Positions 38,601 through 45,947 of a stretch of 64,000 nt of DNA are shown here, piece by piece (the first letter of the stretch is position 1; each line of letters opens with the position of its first letter). A program made the position numbers and the translations under genes. This DNA comes from Nematostella vectensis (Eukaryota > Cnidaria > Anthozoa > Actiniaria > Edwardsiidae). The stretch lies in NCBI RefSeq assembly GCF_932526225.1, contig NC_064047.1:5889501-5953500 (forward strand), written 5' to 3'. The notes below the pieces were generated by a model, which was given only the letters and a program-made list of their open reading frames with translations, had not been told where the DNA came from and did not search any database.

Positions 38601-41600
38601 ACTCACATTTCGCTGCTCTTGTCCTGTACTATGCACCTCTGCGAATCTGCTAGCGCCCCCAGTAATCCCTCTTTAAGGATTTATACTCACATTTCGCTGC
38701 TCTTGTCCTGTACTATGAATCTCTGCGCATCTGCTAGCGCCCCCAGTAATCCTCCTTTAAGGATTTATACTCACATTTCGCTGCTCTTGTCCTGTACTAT
38801 GAATCTCTGCGCCCCCAGTAATACCCCTTTAAGGATTAATACTCACATTTCGCTGCTCTTGTCCTGTACTATGAATCTCTGCGCCCCCAGTAATCCCCCT
38901 TTAAGGATTTATACTCACATTTCGCTGCTCTTGTCCTGTACTATGAATCTCTGCGCCCCCAGTAATCCCCCTTAAAGGATTAATACTCACACTTCACTGC
39001 TCTTGTCCTGTACTATGCACCTCTGCGAATCTGCTAGCGCCCCCAGTAATCCCCTTAAAGGATTAATACTCACACTTCACTGCTCTTGTCCTGTACTATG
39101 AACCTCGCTGCTAGCATCTGCTAGCGCCCCCAGTAATCCCCCTTAAAGGATTAATACTCACACTTCACTGCTCTGGTCCTGTACTATGAATCTCTGCGCA
39201 TCTGCTAGCGCCCCCAGTAATCCCCTTAAAGGATTAATACTCACACTTCATTGCTCTTGTCCTGTACAATACTCACACTTCGCTGCTCTTGTCCTGTACT
39301 ATGAACCTCTGCGCATACGACAAAATATCCGCCGCGCGCCCACTTCCCTCAGCGATGACCACTGGAACAGCCGGACTCCTAGTCACGGACTCCAGGACGG
39401 TACGGATCGTATTCATACCTCCCTCAAGCACCAGTAGAACCACAGGGACAACCTGAGACTCTAACGGATAGGCGAGAAGACGGTTACGAGTGCTATTTTC
39501 GACAACGTTAGCGCATCAATGCTTTTAAACAGGATGTTCCGCTATAATAGGGAAAGCTCCTCCCACCCCCGGGCTCGATTTTACAAATTATAATCAGAAC
39601 ACTGCCATGCTAGCAATGACAAATTTTAAGTCTTCTTCAAAATTGCTTATCTCTGAGCCTAAGTCAGTTGAAATAAAACGATTTTTGCACAGGTAACAAA
39701 ACAGTTGTGTGAAGAGATTGATGAATAAGTGATTTGCTGTCCACTCACGTTTTCGGTGCAAAATTTAAAATTTTGCGCTATCCATAATATAACACATAAT
39801 CTGTATAAATTATTTTCGTGCTGTGGTGAAAATGCTCGCATTATTTTACGATAGAAATATTTTAGTTGGACAACTCTAGGAATGATATTTAATTTGGTTT
39901 AGAATATGAAATTTGAATTTAGCATTATTTTACGATAGAAACATTTTAGGTGGACAACTCTAGGAATGATATTTAATTTGGTTTAGAATATGAAATTTGA
40001 ATTTAGCGCTAAGAGCTTAGTTCTGACATGTTGACTTATTGACGGCTGCGATTGATAACTGATTGTTCCTGAGCCCTGGGGTGGGAGGAACTTTCCCTTT
40101 AGCGAAACCTCGTGTCTCCGACAGCTGCATATTGTAATACCAGGGGATTTTTAGGTGCGAAAAAATATCCATTTCCATCAGTTGATTTGGAGTAATAAGT
40201 TAAACATCTAAAATGTTAAGATATCTGTCCATGTACTTAAAATAATGAACTTAGGGAAAGCTGCCTATAGGAATATAAGGTAAAAGAAAGCCTATCAAGA
40301 AATTTTTGTATTTTAATTTACCAAACTCAGTATAAATTTACCAAATTAGCCGATGAAAATGGATGACCCGTATTTTGCTACGATAACAATAAGGCGGTCT
40401 TAAGATATGATAATCTGCGTTCAAAACACAAGGGGGAGGGGTTTGAGGAAGGGGCTGGGGAAGGGGGAACGTGGGAGTCTCAGGTTACGCTTATTGACAC
40501 CTTTTCCTGGTACGCATTGAACTATATCGTGTAGTGCATTAGAGCTGTAATTCGTTATTTGGCGCCAAATAGGAACCATTACTTGCCAGTGGATACTTAC
40601 TTTGCGAAATCCTTTGCTTGGAGATGCAGTTTTCGAGGGAGGCGCGCAGGGCGATCTCCCCGCCATATTTTCCCTCAGTTCCATCATCCACGAGAATGAA
40701 GTGAGAGTGGTTATTGTCCAAACATGCTCCGGCCGACGTCATGCTTGACGTCATGTGATACGTCACTGTATCCTGTAGCAACATAGTTTGTTTAGCTCAA
40801 GGAATGAACTACACTAGGTGGGCATTTCGGCAAAATTGTAGCGGCGCATGGTTTCCAGAAAGAATGATATTTTTTTCTATATAGCAGAAGGTCACATCGC
40901 TTATTCAACCTGTAAAAGGGACAAAAGAACCGCTAGCGATTCTGGCCAATGGAACCATCTTCCGTCGAGTTCTTTGTAAAATGCTTGAAACAGTCTGTAA
41001 TTACACACCGACGAGTTCAGTGGAACAGTCGATAATCATATGACGTGAAGTAGAAGCCAGTCGCACTTGAAGTTCTATACAAACAAATTACTTAAAAATA
41101 ATTGTGCTCTAAATGATGCTAACCACGCCGCCATCTTACGCTTCATAACAATATCGCATCCATTTACTTGCTATTTCAAGCAAATATCTGGGATGTCCTA
41201 ATTTGAGTGTCGTCAAGAAAGCATTGAAATTCATTAGTGGTTACTTGTAGTACCCTTTGGCAAAAAAGGAGTGTCTGGCAACAGTGTTTAAACCTCATGT
41301 GGCCGGGTGGATTTAAGGTCGGTTCTTAGGATGGTTCAGGGCAGGGAGAGCGAACTCAGGACGTCTTCTCGCAACGAATGCTAGGACAGACCCAATTTAT
41401 TTCAACACAACAATCATGACATACACAGTCTGTGGCTTTCAAAATAAGGACACGATGCTTTTAAATAGAATATAACAGGCAAACAGTAATTGTTAAACTG
41501 TTCACAGATAAATACCAGATATTACATGCACTGCGAAGGCTAACCTCTGCCCTCAAACACACGCTGCGCTATTACATTTTCTGTTTACAACTTAATATAA

Positions 41601-44600
41601 GGTGTACCTAAAATCTAACAATAAATCACTTCAAAACCCTGTTCAACCTCAGCATCACATTACATGCCACAAGATCTTGAAACACGAGTACACTTACTAA
41701 AAAGACAAACAATTACACAGCTAAAGAATTCCTAAAATTCACTTGATTACACTCAATGAACGTTTCTTGGCCTAAATGCTCATACTAACCTTTTTTTCTT
41801 GTAACGTCTCTTTGTGATCCACGATTCCCCATGTTGCTATGCCTATCAGGTATAACTGGTTTTGCTGGTATTTATTGAGATGTGACGTCAGCATCTGGCC
41901 TCGCACTGCTTCACCCACGTGCTTCATAACCCCCGTATTTGTGCCTCCCGTCAGGATCCAGGCACCCGTGGTCCTCGCAGCCTTAACAAAGCGTTATGTC
42001 ATTCATCATCATCATCAACATCGGTATCAACATCATAATCTTAAATAACGGCATCATCATCTTCATCATCATTCTTAACATTATCATCACTACTGCCATA
42101 AAATATTCATATTTGGGGTAATATACAACGGTGTGCGTGCGAAGTAGGATATATCGTGAATGGTTGTGAGAGAGGCACGTTATATTTCACGAAAGAATAA
42201 ATGCTTTTGAATCCAACTTTTTTAACTCCCACTCAAATGATCGGACATCTCAGGGAAAACTGAGTACACCAAAACTGGAATTCGACTTTTCGTCTTTAAT
42301 AGGACTTCTTCAGGGCCTGAAGAAAATTTGGCAGAGTCGAATTTCAGTTTTTGGTGTATTGTATTGATACTTCTGGTTCACGAACACGACTATTTGGGCT
42401 TTTTTGTATTTATCAGGGAAAACTCACATATCATAACGCAGACTCTGCGTATTTAGTATTGTGGGTTATCAAAAGATGTCTGTGTTTGCAGTTTACTCCG
42501 GGATAAAACATAGACTAGGTAATAACTATTGAACATATCTGTTAGACTAACGATGTCGTGTCTTTATGTAATTGGTAGTTTAGAATGTACTTTAGAAGAT
42601 GTGTTTTTTGCAAGTCAGGTGTGTATTAGGAACTATAAAAAGTATCATCATAGGCATTTTCTGAAGTTTAGTATTCGTGAGCCCCGCCGTCATGACCAAA
42701 GACAAGTGCCCCCTCCCTCCCTCCCTCCTTTCCCACGTGACAAGTGTCCCCAATGATGCATTGCGCCCATACCTTGAGTAGTCCCTGCCTAAGAACTTGC
42801 TTCAGCTTTGGATGAAGTACGAAGCTCTTTGCCCCGCCAGTCACTGATATCAGCAGCTTTGGTAAGCTCAGCCCCCATTGCTTCGTGAGAAGCGTTAGAA
42901 GGTCCCTCGGGTCGGTTTCGTGCTCTACTCGGATATACTACGGAAAATACGAAAGTGTTAAAAGGTCCGTCGGGCGGTTTTTTGTGCTCCACTTGGATAT
43001 ACTACGGAAAATACAAAAGCGATAGACGGTCCATCGGTCAGCTTCGTGCCCCATTCGGATATACTACGGAAAATACATAAGCGTTCGGTGGTCTTTCGAG
43101 TGGGTTTCGTGCTCTAATCGGATATACTACGGAAAATACGAAAGCGTTAGGAGGTCCGTCGGGCCGGTTTTGTTCCCCACTCGGATATACTACGTAAAAA
43201 CCGAAACTCTTGAACTAGATGACAACGAATAACTTATTAGCCAGTATTGCAAAATATATTGGTTTGGGCCGCCATTATATTGTATTGTGCAGCCATTGTG
43301 CCCCCCCCCCCCCCCCCCCCAGATTTCGAGGCCTGCTACGGCACTGGTTCTGTAATTACATATAAGCTAACCCTTGTACTATTTGTGGCATTACGCATTC
43401 GGCAAGGCTTTAGTGATGGTTCAAGCAGATTTAGATATAATGATTCTCACATGGTTTAATAGCAAAAAATATACTTCAGACCATATGATTTTTTTCTCTT
43501 GATGAAACATATTTTTGTTTCCTTTTCAAACCCAAAAAGGAAAATATTGGCATATCATAACACCTTTGCACGACTTTTCTGACCAGCACCAGAGAACTCC
43601 AGCTGACCATAAGCGTCCGTGGGCTCAAGTCTTGTATGCATGTTTACATTCCAAGCCTGTTGGGTACTGGAGATGGTGTCCAAGGCATCTCGGGAAGAAT
43701 GGTCTTTATCAAGTCTCCCACAGCCACACCTTTGACAGTAAAAATTGGAAAATTATTTAGTCAGAAATAAGATAGTTTATTGAAAAATAAGAAAATAATA
43801 GTTATTATTAATTACACATTTTGCAATTCTGAATTCTAGCGTGATGATAGCTTATAAAAAGGGTAAAAATTCTCTTGATAGTTCAATATTTTTTTCTATA
43901 AAATAGAATAACGACTTGTTATGAAATCATTCCTTTGGAGTCGTTGGAGACATAAACCTCCTCCCTTTCCGCTTGCCTAAGGATGTGCAATCACTCAAAG
44001 CAAAATTCTTTGGGATAATCAACACTTGACATTATTCAGTATTTACAAATGGAGGTCATTTTCAGCAAATTCTCAGACTAGAATACTTTACCAAAACGTT
44101 TATTGACCTGAGCACATGGCTTCAAAAATGATAAAATTATAAACATTTCCCCCATTCAATGTTGTTCCGCTCTATAGAAAACGTCATCACATATTTTGAG
44201 TTGACTTATTCAATGGCAGTTGCAATTAACTAACAACATGCAGGGATTGCAGAGCCGAGCCGCTTTTTCAGGCACGCCTTGGGCCAGTGTCCCCAGTATA
44301 AGGGAATGACCAATTGGAAACAACTAATGGACAAATTTTCTGTGCCATTTTTACAAAGATTATTGTGGCTTTCGTAGTTCCTGTGGAATATAATGGGATC
44401 TTGAATAAGCTGTGAGCCATGAATCAAGACATGGCGCCTTTAAAGGGGCAGTGTCATGGTCCTGCGTAGGGCTGTCCCAAAGATGCTCGGCAACTTTTGA
44501 GCAACTTTTAAGATTTGCGGCAACTTTTCTCTTTCCGGGCATCTTTTGTAAATGAGAGCACTTTTGCTGGCTTTTTCGGGGTTTTGGGGGATATATTCAC

Positions 44601-45947
44601 CTGCTATGTGCATTTTTTTGCTTATTTTGCTTATCAAACTTTTGAACTCTCGCGTTTTTTAACTACTTACACCATTTATTAATCTGGTTATAGTTTAACT
44701 GGTCATTGGTCAACCTATAGTTTGACGAAGAGGCAGTCATGTTGGTCAGCGTTCTTAACTATGATTATTCAAAATGGCGGAGTCCTCGAGTGACGATGAA
44801 CCTATTATCAGAGGCAACAAGGGAGCGACAGCAATGGCTGATAGCCAAAGCCTTGAGTCGCACTGTGAACCAAGTCGTTTTGTTTTTACATGATGCGTCT
44901 TTTATTGCATCATCATTTAAATACATATTACATTGCATATAATCAAAAAAGGTATATTTAAACATATGTTGAAAAGAACTATTAAGGAGTACTCTGCCAC
45001 TTTGTAAAATGTTGTAAATTTGTTGGCAACTCTTTACACTTGGGACAAATTTTAGGTGATTCTCCTATTTTTTTTAGCATCTTTTTTGGCAACTTTTGGA
45101 AATTGGGGCAACTTTGTGACATTTTTTTCAATTGTTGGAGCAACTTTTGGGGACTTTTGGTGCATCTCTTTAAGAAATTTGGAGCATCTTTGGGACAGCC
45201 CTAGTACTGCGCATGTCTGGAGTCAGTGTTTAATGTAGGCTTTTTATTGTCTACAAACAGTTGAACATTAAGCTTTCAATGCCTTGTTAAAATAATATGC
45301 AATATTTTATTGAAAGCTGTGTTTATTGACAGTTTGTGGTCATTTCCTTTGAATTTAAGTCTCCCACAAGTACCAAAGGCTCATACGTCAATATTAGAAT
45401 TTGACTGAAATTCATTGTGTCCGGGCCGGAGAGCTATTGCAAAGCTCTAACTGTGACACTGCCCCTTTAAGGAACTCAATGATATCTTACCTCCGAGGCT
45501 CTTTTTTCGTTGGGATAAACTGGATGCACGTTCGTTTATAAAATGTTTTCTCCATCCATGATTGAATGGGCTAGAAACAGCAGTGAGAACAAGAGAAATG
45601 TTAATGTCATTCTTCTGTCGAATTCATTATTTAAGTTTATGGGATATAGAAACGATTCGAAACGATATATTTAAATCTTCAGTGAGAATAACGTGCCTCA
45701 GAATGACCATAAAGAATAGCGCTAAAGCGCTGAAAAGTGTAATGCAAAACTTAAATCTTGAAGGCTTGTTAACTCCTGTTGTAGAATTCTAGATAAAAAT
45801 AAAAACCTAAATTTCCTCCCATACCTTGTGAGCCATGTCATCTTCTGCTTCGTCGGCTTCGTCAGCAGTTTCATTTCTCTCGAGAGTGTCAAATGGCAGA
45901 GACATGTCGTTTTCCATGCTGGCTTTGGTGCTACCATTAGCAGACAT
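14619..45947 (-). CDS. TRPM2: TRPM2-like cation channel with C-terminal NUDT9-homology domain
   Basis: 32 exons, 4719 nt, 1572 aa (human about 1500), every junction in phase: 45947-45825, 45570-45491, 43729-43564, 42937-42773, 41981-41790, 40772-40601, 39460-39277, 36887-36749, 33863-33794, 33200-33100, 33010-32876, 31036-30959, 30387-30122, 29397-29169, 26843-26662, 25982-25817, 25524-25396, 25117-24869, 23779-23602, 23020-22906, 22124-21922, 21587-21455, 21333-21110, 20367-20203, 17863-17721, 17517-17474, 16952-16848, 16448-16362, 15788-15680, 15291-15139, 14982-14869, 14738-14619. TRPM2 is a plasma-membrane Ca2+-permeable channel gated by ADP-ribose and Ca2+. Residues 1-700 are the TRPM homology region ([57 protein letters not shown]). 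Residues 701-1107 hold pre-S1 to S6, the pore (YFQIYGELF) and the TRP helix (NQIWKFRR). A coiled coil (about 1152-1200) follows. Residues 1282-1572 are NUDT9H ([42 protein letters not shown]). The Nudix box is degenerate. Least certain edges: exon 24 start and exon 12 acceptor. Confidence 0.9.
15935..16195 (+). mobile_element. tRNA-derived SINE
   Basis: An A-box-like CAGCTCAGTCGTACGGGCTTC (about 15946-15966) and a B-box-like GGTACGAATCC (15989-15999) have tRNA spacing. They are followed by a body (GTAAAAACCTGGCTCTCTAT) whose tail is also found, in two copies, at 60.13-60.46 kb. It lies in the TRPM2 intron between exons 28 and 29. Confidence 0.65.
18876..19436 (+). pseudogene. Broken plus-strand gene of unknown family inside a TRPM2 intron
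   Basis: A frame beginning [20 protein letters not shown] runs 50 codons to a TGA and then stays open in the same frame for about 85 more codons (including [20 protein letters not shown]). A third, shifted frame from 19265 continues with a charged helical stretch ([19 protein letters not shown]) and ends at a possible donor, AGGTGAGG. The amino-acid composition is protein-like throughout, but a stop and a frame change break it. It is probably a relic of a transposon gene or retrocopy. I do not recognise the family. Confidence 0.45.
19483..19738. mobile_element. MITE with 28-bp terminal inverted repeats
   Basis: AGCCGCATTGTCACCAGTTT at 19488 is mirrored by its complement ending at 19733; the full arms extend to ACTTCCGG / CCGGAAGT. 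TTTAAA flanks both ends, consistent with a TTAA-type target duplication. The core (about 200 bp) is AT-rich with no coding capacity. In TRPM2 intron 24. Confidence 0.8.
20105..20240 (-). repeat. Duplicated TRPM2 exon 24 donor
   Basis: The authentic junction GATATCGAAG/GTATGTTG (exon end at 20203) is repeated about 93 bp further into the intron as GATACCGAAG/GTATGTTAG (near 20107-20125). The flanking sequence (GTTGTTG, AAGAA) is also similar. Confidence 0.6.
20349..20451. repeat. 33-bp x 3 perfect tandem repeat at TRPM2 exon 24 acceptor
   Basis: Three identical 33-bp copies (ATGGAAGAACTCATCGAAAC...). On the minus strand each contains TTGTCCATAG, the AG that in the last copy gives the only phase-compatible start (20367) of TRPM2 exon 24. 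On the plus strand the unit reads [11 protein letters not shown] three times, in frame. Confidence 0.85.
20750..21125 (-). repeat. Degenerate copies of TRPM2 exon 23 donor
   Basis: The authentic exon 23 end (coding [10 protein letters not shown], donor GTATGTACC at about 21109) is followed in the intron by two to three diverged copies of roughly 110-120 bp. Recognisable marks are CCGGTTCCCCCTTCTCGTCG and its variants at about 20860-20890, 20920-20950 and 21110-21140, and CACGAGGGATTTG / CACGAGGGGTTGG. Confidence 0.7.
22170..22800 (-). repeat. Three decayed copies of TRPM2 exon 21 acceptor region
   Basis: The authentic exon 21 start (CTTTCCAG/CAACACGTTC, at 22124) and its first ~45 coding bases recur upstream in the intron at about 22182-22232, 22645-22705 and 22735-22792. 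Each carries the ACGTTCTCT(G/T)ATGTACAGG core and the AG acceptor or a mutated version. Confidence 0.75.
22253..22628. mobile_element. MITE with TTAA target duplication
   Basis: ACAAGGATCCGCACTATAAAAGG at the left end mirrors CCTTTTATAGTGCGGGTCCTTGT at the right end. TTAA occurs at 22249-22252 and 22629-22632. The neighbouring exon-21-derived repeat copies show the unoccupied site (CTATTAACAGTT). TTAA duplication suggests mobilisation by a piggyBac- or Kolobok-type transposase. Confidence 0.85.
23800..24033 (-). mobile_element. Partial non-autonomous TTAA element, second copy
   Basis: Reverse-complement match to the outer element at 44439-45470 (shared AAACTGTCAATAAACA, TACATGTGGGAGACTTAA and CAGACATGCGCAGTAC blocks and a GCCCCTTTAA end). 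It lacks the inner insertion found there, so it shows the empty site CGCAGTAC once (24007-24014). Its other end is degraded and part is duplicated. In TRPM2 intron 18. Confidence 0.75.
25565..25690 (+). repeat. Short tandem repeat with ACTTCCGG cores
   Basis: Six loose units of about 20 bp (GTATCACTTCCGGTATGGTGA and variants). The ACTTCCGG core resembles an ETS-factor site; regulatory meaning is only possible, not shown. In TRPM2 intron 16. Confidence 0.6.
25700..25830 (-). repeat. Copies of TRPM2 exon 16 donor
   Basis: The authentic exon 16 end (AATGTG/GTGGGT, exon end 25817) is followed in the intron by two diverged copies of the same edge at about 25759-25800 and 25708-25755. Both keep ATGTGGTGGGTTAC or ATGTGGTGGGTAAC and the upstream AAGTT/AGTTCTGG context. 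Confidence 0.65.
26822..28615 (-). repeat. 64-bp minisatellite, about 28 units, each carrying TRPM2 exon 15 acceptor
   Basis: Unit (minus strand): intron tract CTTTTCATCCCTTCAG, then ATTCTGCTCGGA, the first 12 coding bases of exon 15 (ILLG), then a joining tract. The unit nearest the exon (acceptor at 26844-26845) is the authentic one. Two subtypes exist: one keeps more exon sequence (AATCCTGGGTCC), the other ends AGGCCCC. Both are interspersed along about 1.8 kb. Most units keep an intact polypyrimidine-AG acceptor. Confidence 0.95.
28600..28805 (-). repeat. 54-bp variant block at the far end of the exon 15 array
   Basis: Four near-identical units of AAATCTGAAGGGATGAAAAG followed by GGAGTACTGTTAGTATGAGC and GGTGACTATGATAGC. 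The first part derives from the 64-bp unit and the rest is new, so this looks like a second amplification wave from an edge unit. Confidence 0.9.
29470..29590 (-). repeat. Two decayed copies of TRPM2 exon 14 acceptor region
   Basis: The authentic exon 14 start (TTTGTTACTAG/CGAGTTC...GCGCTGGACC, at 29397) is echoed at about 29474-29515 and 29541-29583 by GCGAGTTCTTCCATATTGCG and AGCAAGTTCTTCCATGTGGC. Confidence 0.6.
31165..31285. repeat. Fold-back hairpin with YY1-like cores
   Basis: GTTTACCCGGTGTTTTTATAG and GCCGCCATCTTGGATTTT on the left are mirrored by AAAATCCAAGATGGCGGC and TATAAAAACACCGGGCAAAC on the right. A 19-bp unpaired bulge interrupts the left arm and the loop is about 10 bp. GCCGCCATCTTGG matches the known YY1 core. 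A related AAATCCAAGATGG occurs at about 31355. In TRPM2 intron 11. Confidence 0.75.
32135..32325. mobile_element. MITE with GCGCAAGCG-type inverted repeats, copy 1
   Basis: Left end GGTTCTAACAAGGACGCAAG is mirrored by right end TACTTTCAAGTGAGAACAATCC, with inner arms CGCAAGCGTAAGCGC / GCGCTTACGCTTA. There is a second copy at 33308-33490. No coding capacity. Confidence 0.7.
32430..32875 (-). repeat. About 38-bp minisatellite abutting TRPM2 exon 11 donor
   Basis: About 12 units (minus strand: CACGCAACACCAGATAACAA, then TAAAAGGGCATGT). The authentic donor GGG/GTAAGGACATGTAACGC at 32876 is followed within a few bases by the first unit, and GTAAGGACATGTAACGCAACACC resembles GGGCATGTCACGCAACACC, so the donor may be the founder. 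Many units contain CAGGTAACAAT, itself donor-like. Confidence 0.8.
33308..33490. mobile_element. MITE with GCGCAAGCG-type inverted repeats, copy 2
   Basis: GTTTGTTCTCACTTGGAC, then AAGCGCAAGCGCA on the left; TGCGCTTACGTTTGGCTTGC, then GTCCTAGTGAGAACCAAAC on the right. Same family as 32135-32325, in TRPM2 intron 9. Confidence 0.7.
33546..33763. repeat. Inverted repeat, about 45-bp arms
   Basis: Left arm AACTTAAGCAAACACGTTTC, then TGAACGACAGACGGCAACCGG (33546-33592). The right arm is its reverse complement at 33717-33763 with few mismatches. It lies in TRPM2 intron 9, about 30 bp from the exon 9 donor. Probably a fold-back element. Confidence 0.75.
34190..35345 (-). mobile_element. LINE (non-LTR retrotransposon) 3' coding remnant
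   Basis: Minus-strand frames carry the end of a LINE reverse transcriptase ([44 protein letters not shown]). Downstream (about 34430-34290) is the C-terminal zinc-knuckle-like segment NERICPIC...VHFLTRCP. The reading frame is interrupted, including by a 44-bp tandem expansion, so it is inactive. Inserted in TRPM2 intron 8. Confidence 0.75.
34955..35122. repeat. 44-bp x 4 tandem repeat inside the LINE remnant
   Basis: Four near-identical units of ACAGTAGAATGGGGGCTATC, then AGCGTATCAAATAGCTTTAC. The unit is LINE coding sequence around the [13 protein letters not shown] region, so the expansion post-dates insertion. Confidence 0.9.
35485..36773 (-). repeat. 31-bp minisatellite, about 41 units, each carrying TRPM2 exon 8 donor
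   Basis: Unit (minus): AACAAGCAATAT/GTGAGTGCAATGTGTTTGC, i.e. the last codons of exon 8 (NKQY) joined to a consensus GTGAGT donor. The copy nearest exon 8 (exon end 36749) is the authentic junction. Variants at two positions (GCACTCAC / GTTCTCAC / GTACTCAC on plus; TTG / TCG) form local runs. No plus-strand frame has stops, which gives spurious long open frames. Confidence 0.95.
37090..39300 (-). repeat. 84-bp minisatellite, about 26 units, each carrying TRPM2 exon 7 donor
   Basis: Unit (minus): ATAGTACAGGACAAGAGCAG, then CGAAGT/GTGAGT. This is the last ~40 coding bases of exon 7 ([14 protein letters not shown]) joined to its donor, followed by an intronic AAAGGGGGATTACTGG tract and GGGCGCTAGCAG. 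The copy at 39277 is authentic. Truncated ~32-bp units (donor plus ACAGGACAAGAGCAG) form the far end at about 37100-37240. Confidence 0.95.
39550..40097. mobile_element. Inverted-repeat element in TRPM2 intron 6
   Basis: GGGAAAGCTCCTCCCACCCC at the left is mirrored by GGGGTGGGAGGAACTTTCCC at the right (one or two mismatches). The core is about 500 bp, AT-rich, with no coding capacity. An 84-bp internal block (39839-39922) is directly duplicated at 39923-40006. Confidence 0.75.
42885..43205 (-). repeat. About 61-bp repeat, 5-6 units, each carrying TRPM2 exon 4 acceptor
   Basis: Unit (minus): TATTTTCCGTAG/TATATCCGAGT followed by the first ~45 coding bases of exon 4 ([14 protein letters not shown]) in degenerate form. 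The unit whose AG is at 42938-42939 leads into the full exon; the others lie upstream in the intron. Confidence 0.9.
43300..43321. repeat. Poly-C tract
   Basis: Uninterrupted run of about 19-20 C in TRPM2 intron 3. Comparable C or G runs occur at about 4971, 6154, 9218, 10848, 47370 and 63899. Confidence 0.9.
44439..45470. mobile_element. TTAA-flanked non-autonomous element, interrupted by a hAT-like MITE
   Basis: TTAAAGGGGCAGTGTCATGG at the left mirrors TGACACTGCCCCTTTAA at the right. Without the inner insertion the element would be about 290 bp. A related copy lies at 23.80-24.03 kb. In TRPM2 intron 2. Confidence 0.8.
44467..45203. mobile_element. hAT-like MITE nested inside the TTAA element
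   Basis: TAGGGCTGTCCCAAAGATGC at the left is mirrored exactly by GCATCTTTGGGACAGCCCTA at the right. Flanks GTCCTGCG (44459-44466) and GTACTGCG (45204-45211) form an 8-bp target duplication with one mismatch. TAGGG ends and 8-bp duplication are features of hAT transposons. There is no transposase frame. Confidence 0.85.

Noticed and set aside
37443-38975. Plus-strand open frames of 142-194 codons in the 84-bp array
   Set aside because: The period is a multiple of three and the unit lacks a stop; there are no splice signals and no family. They are antisense to copies of TRPM2 exon 7.
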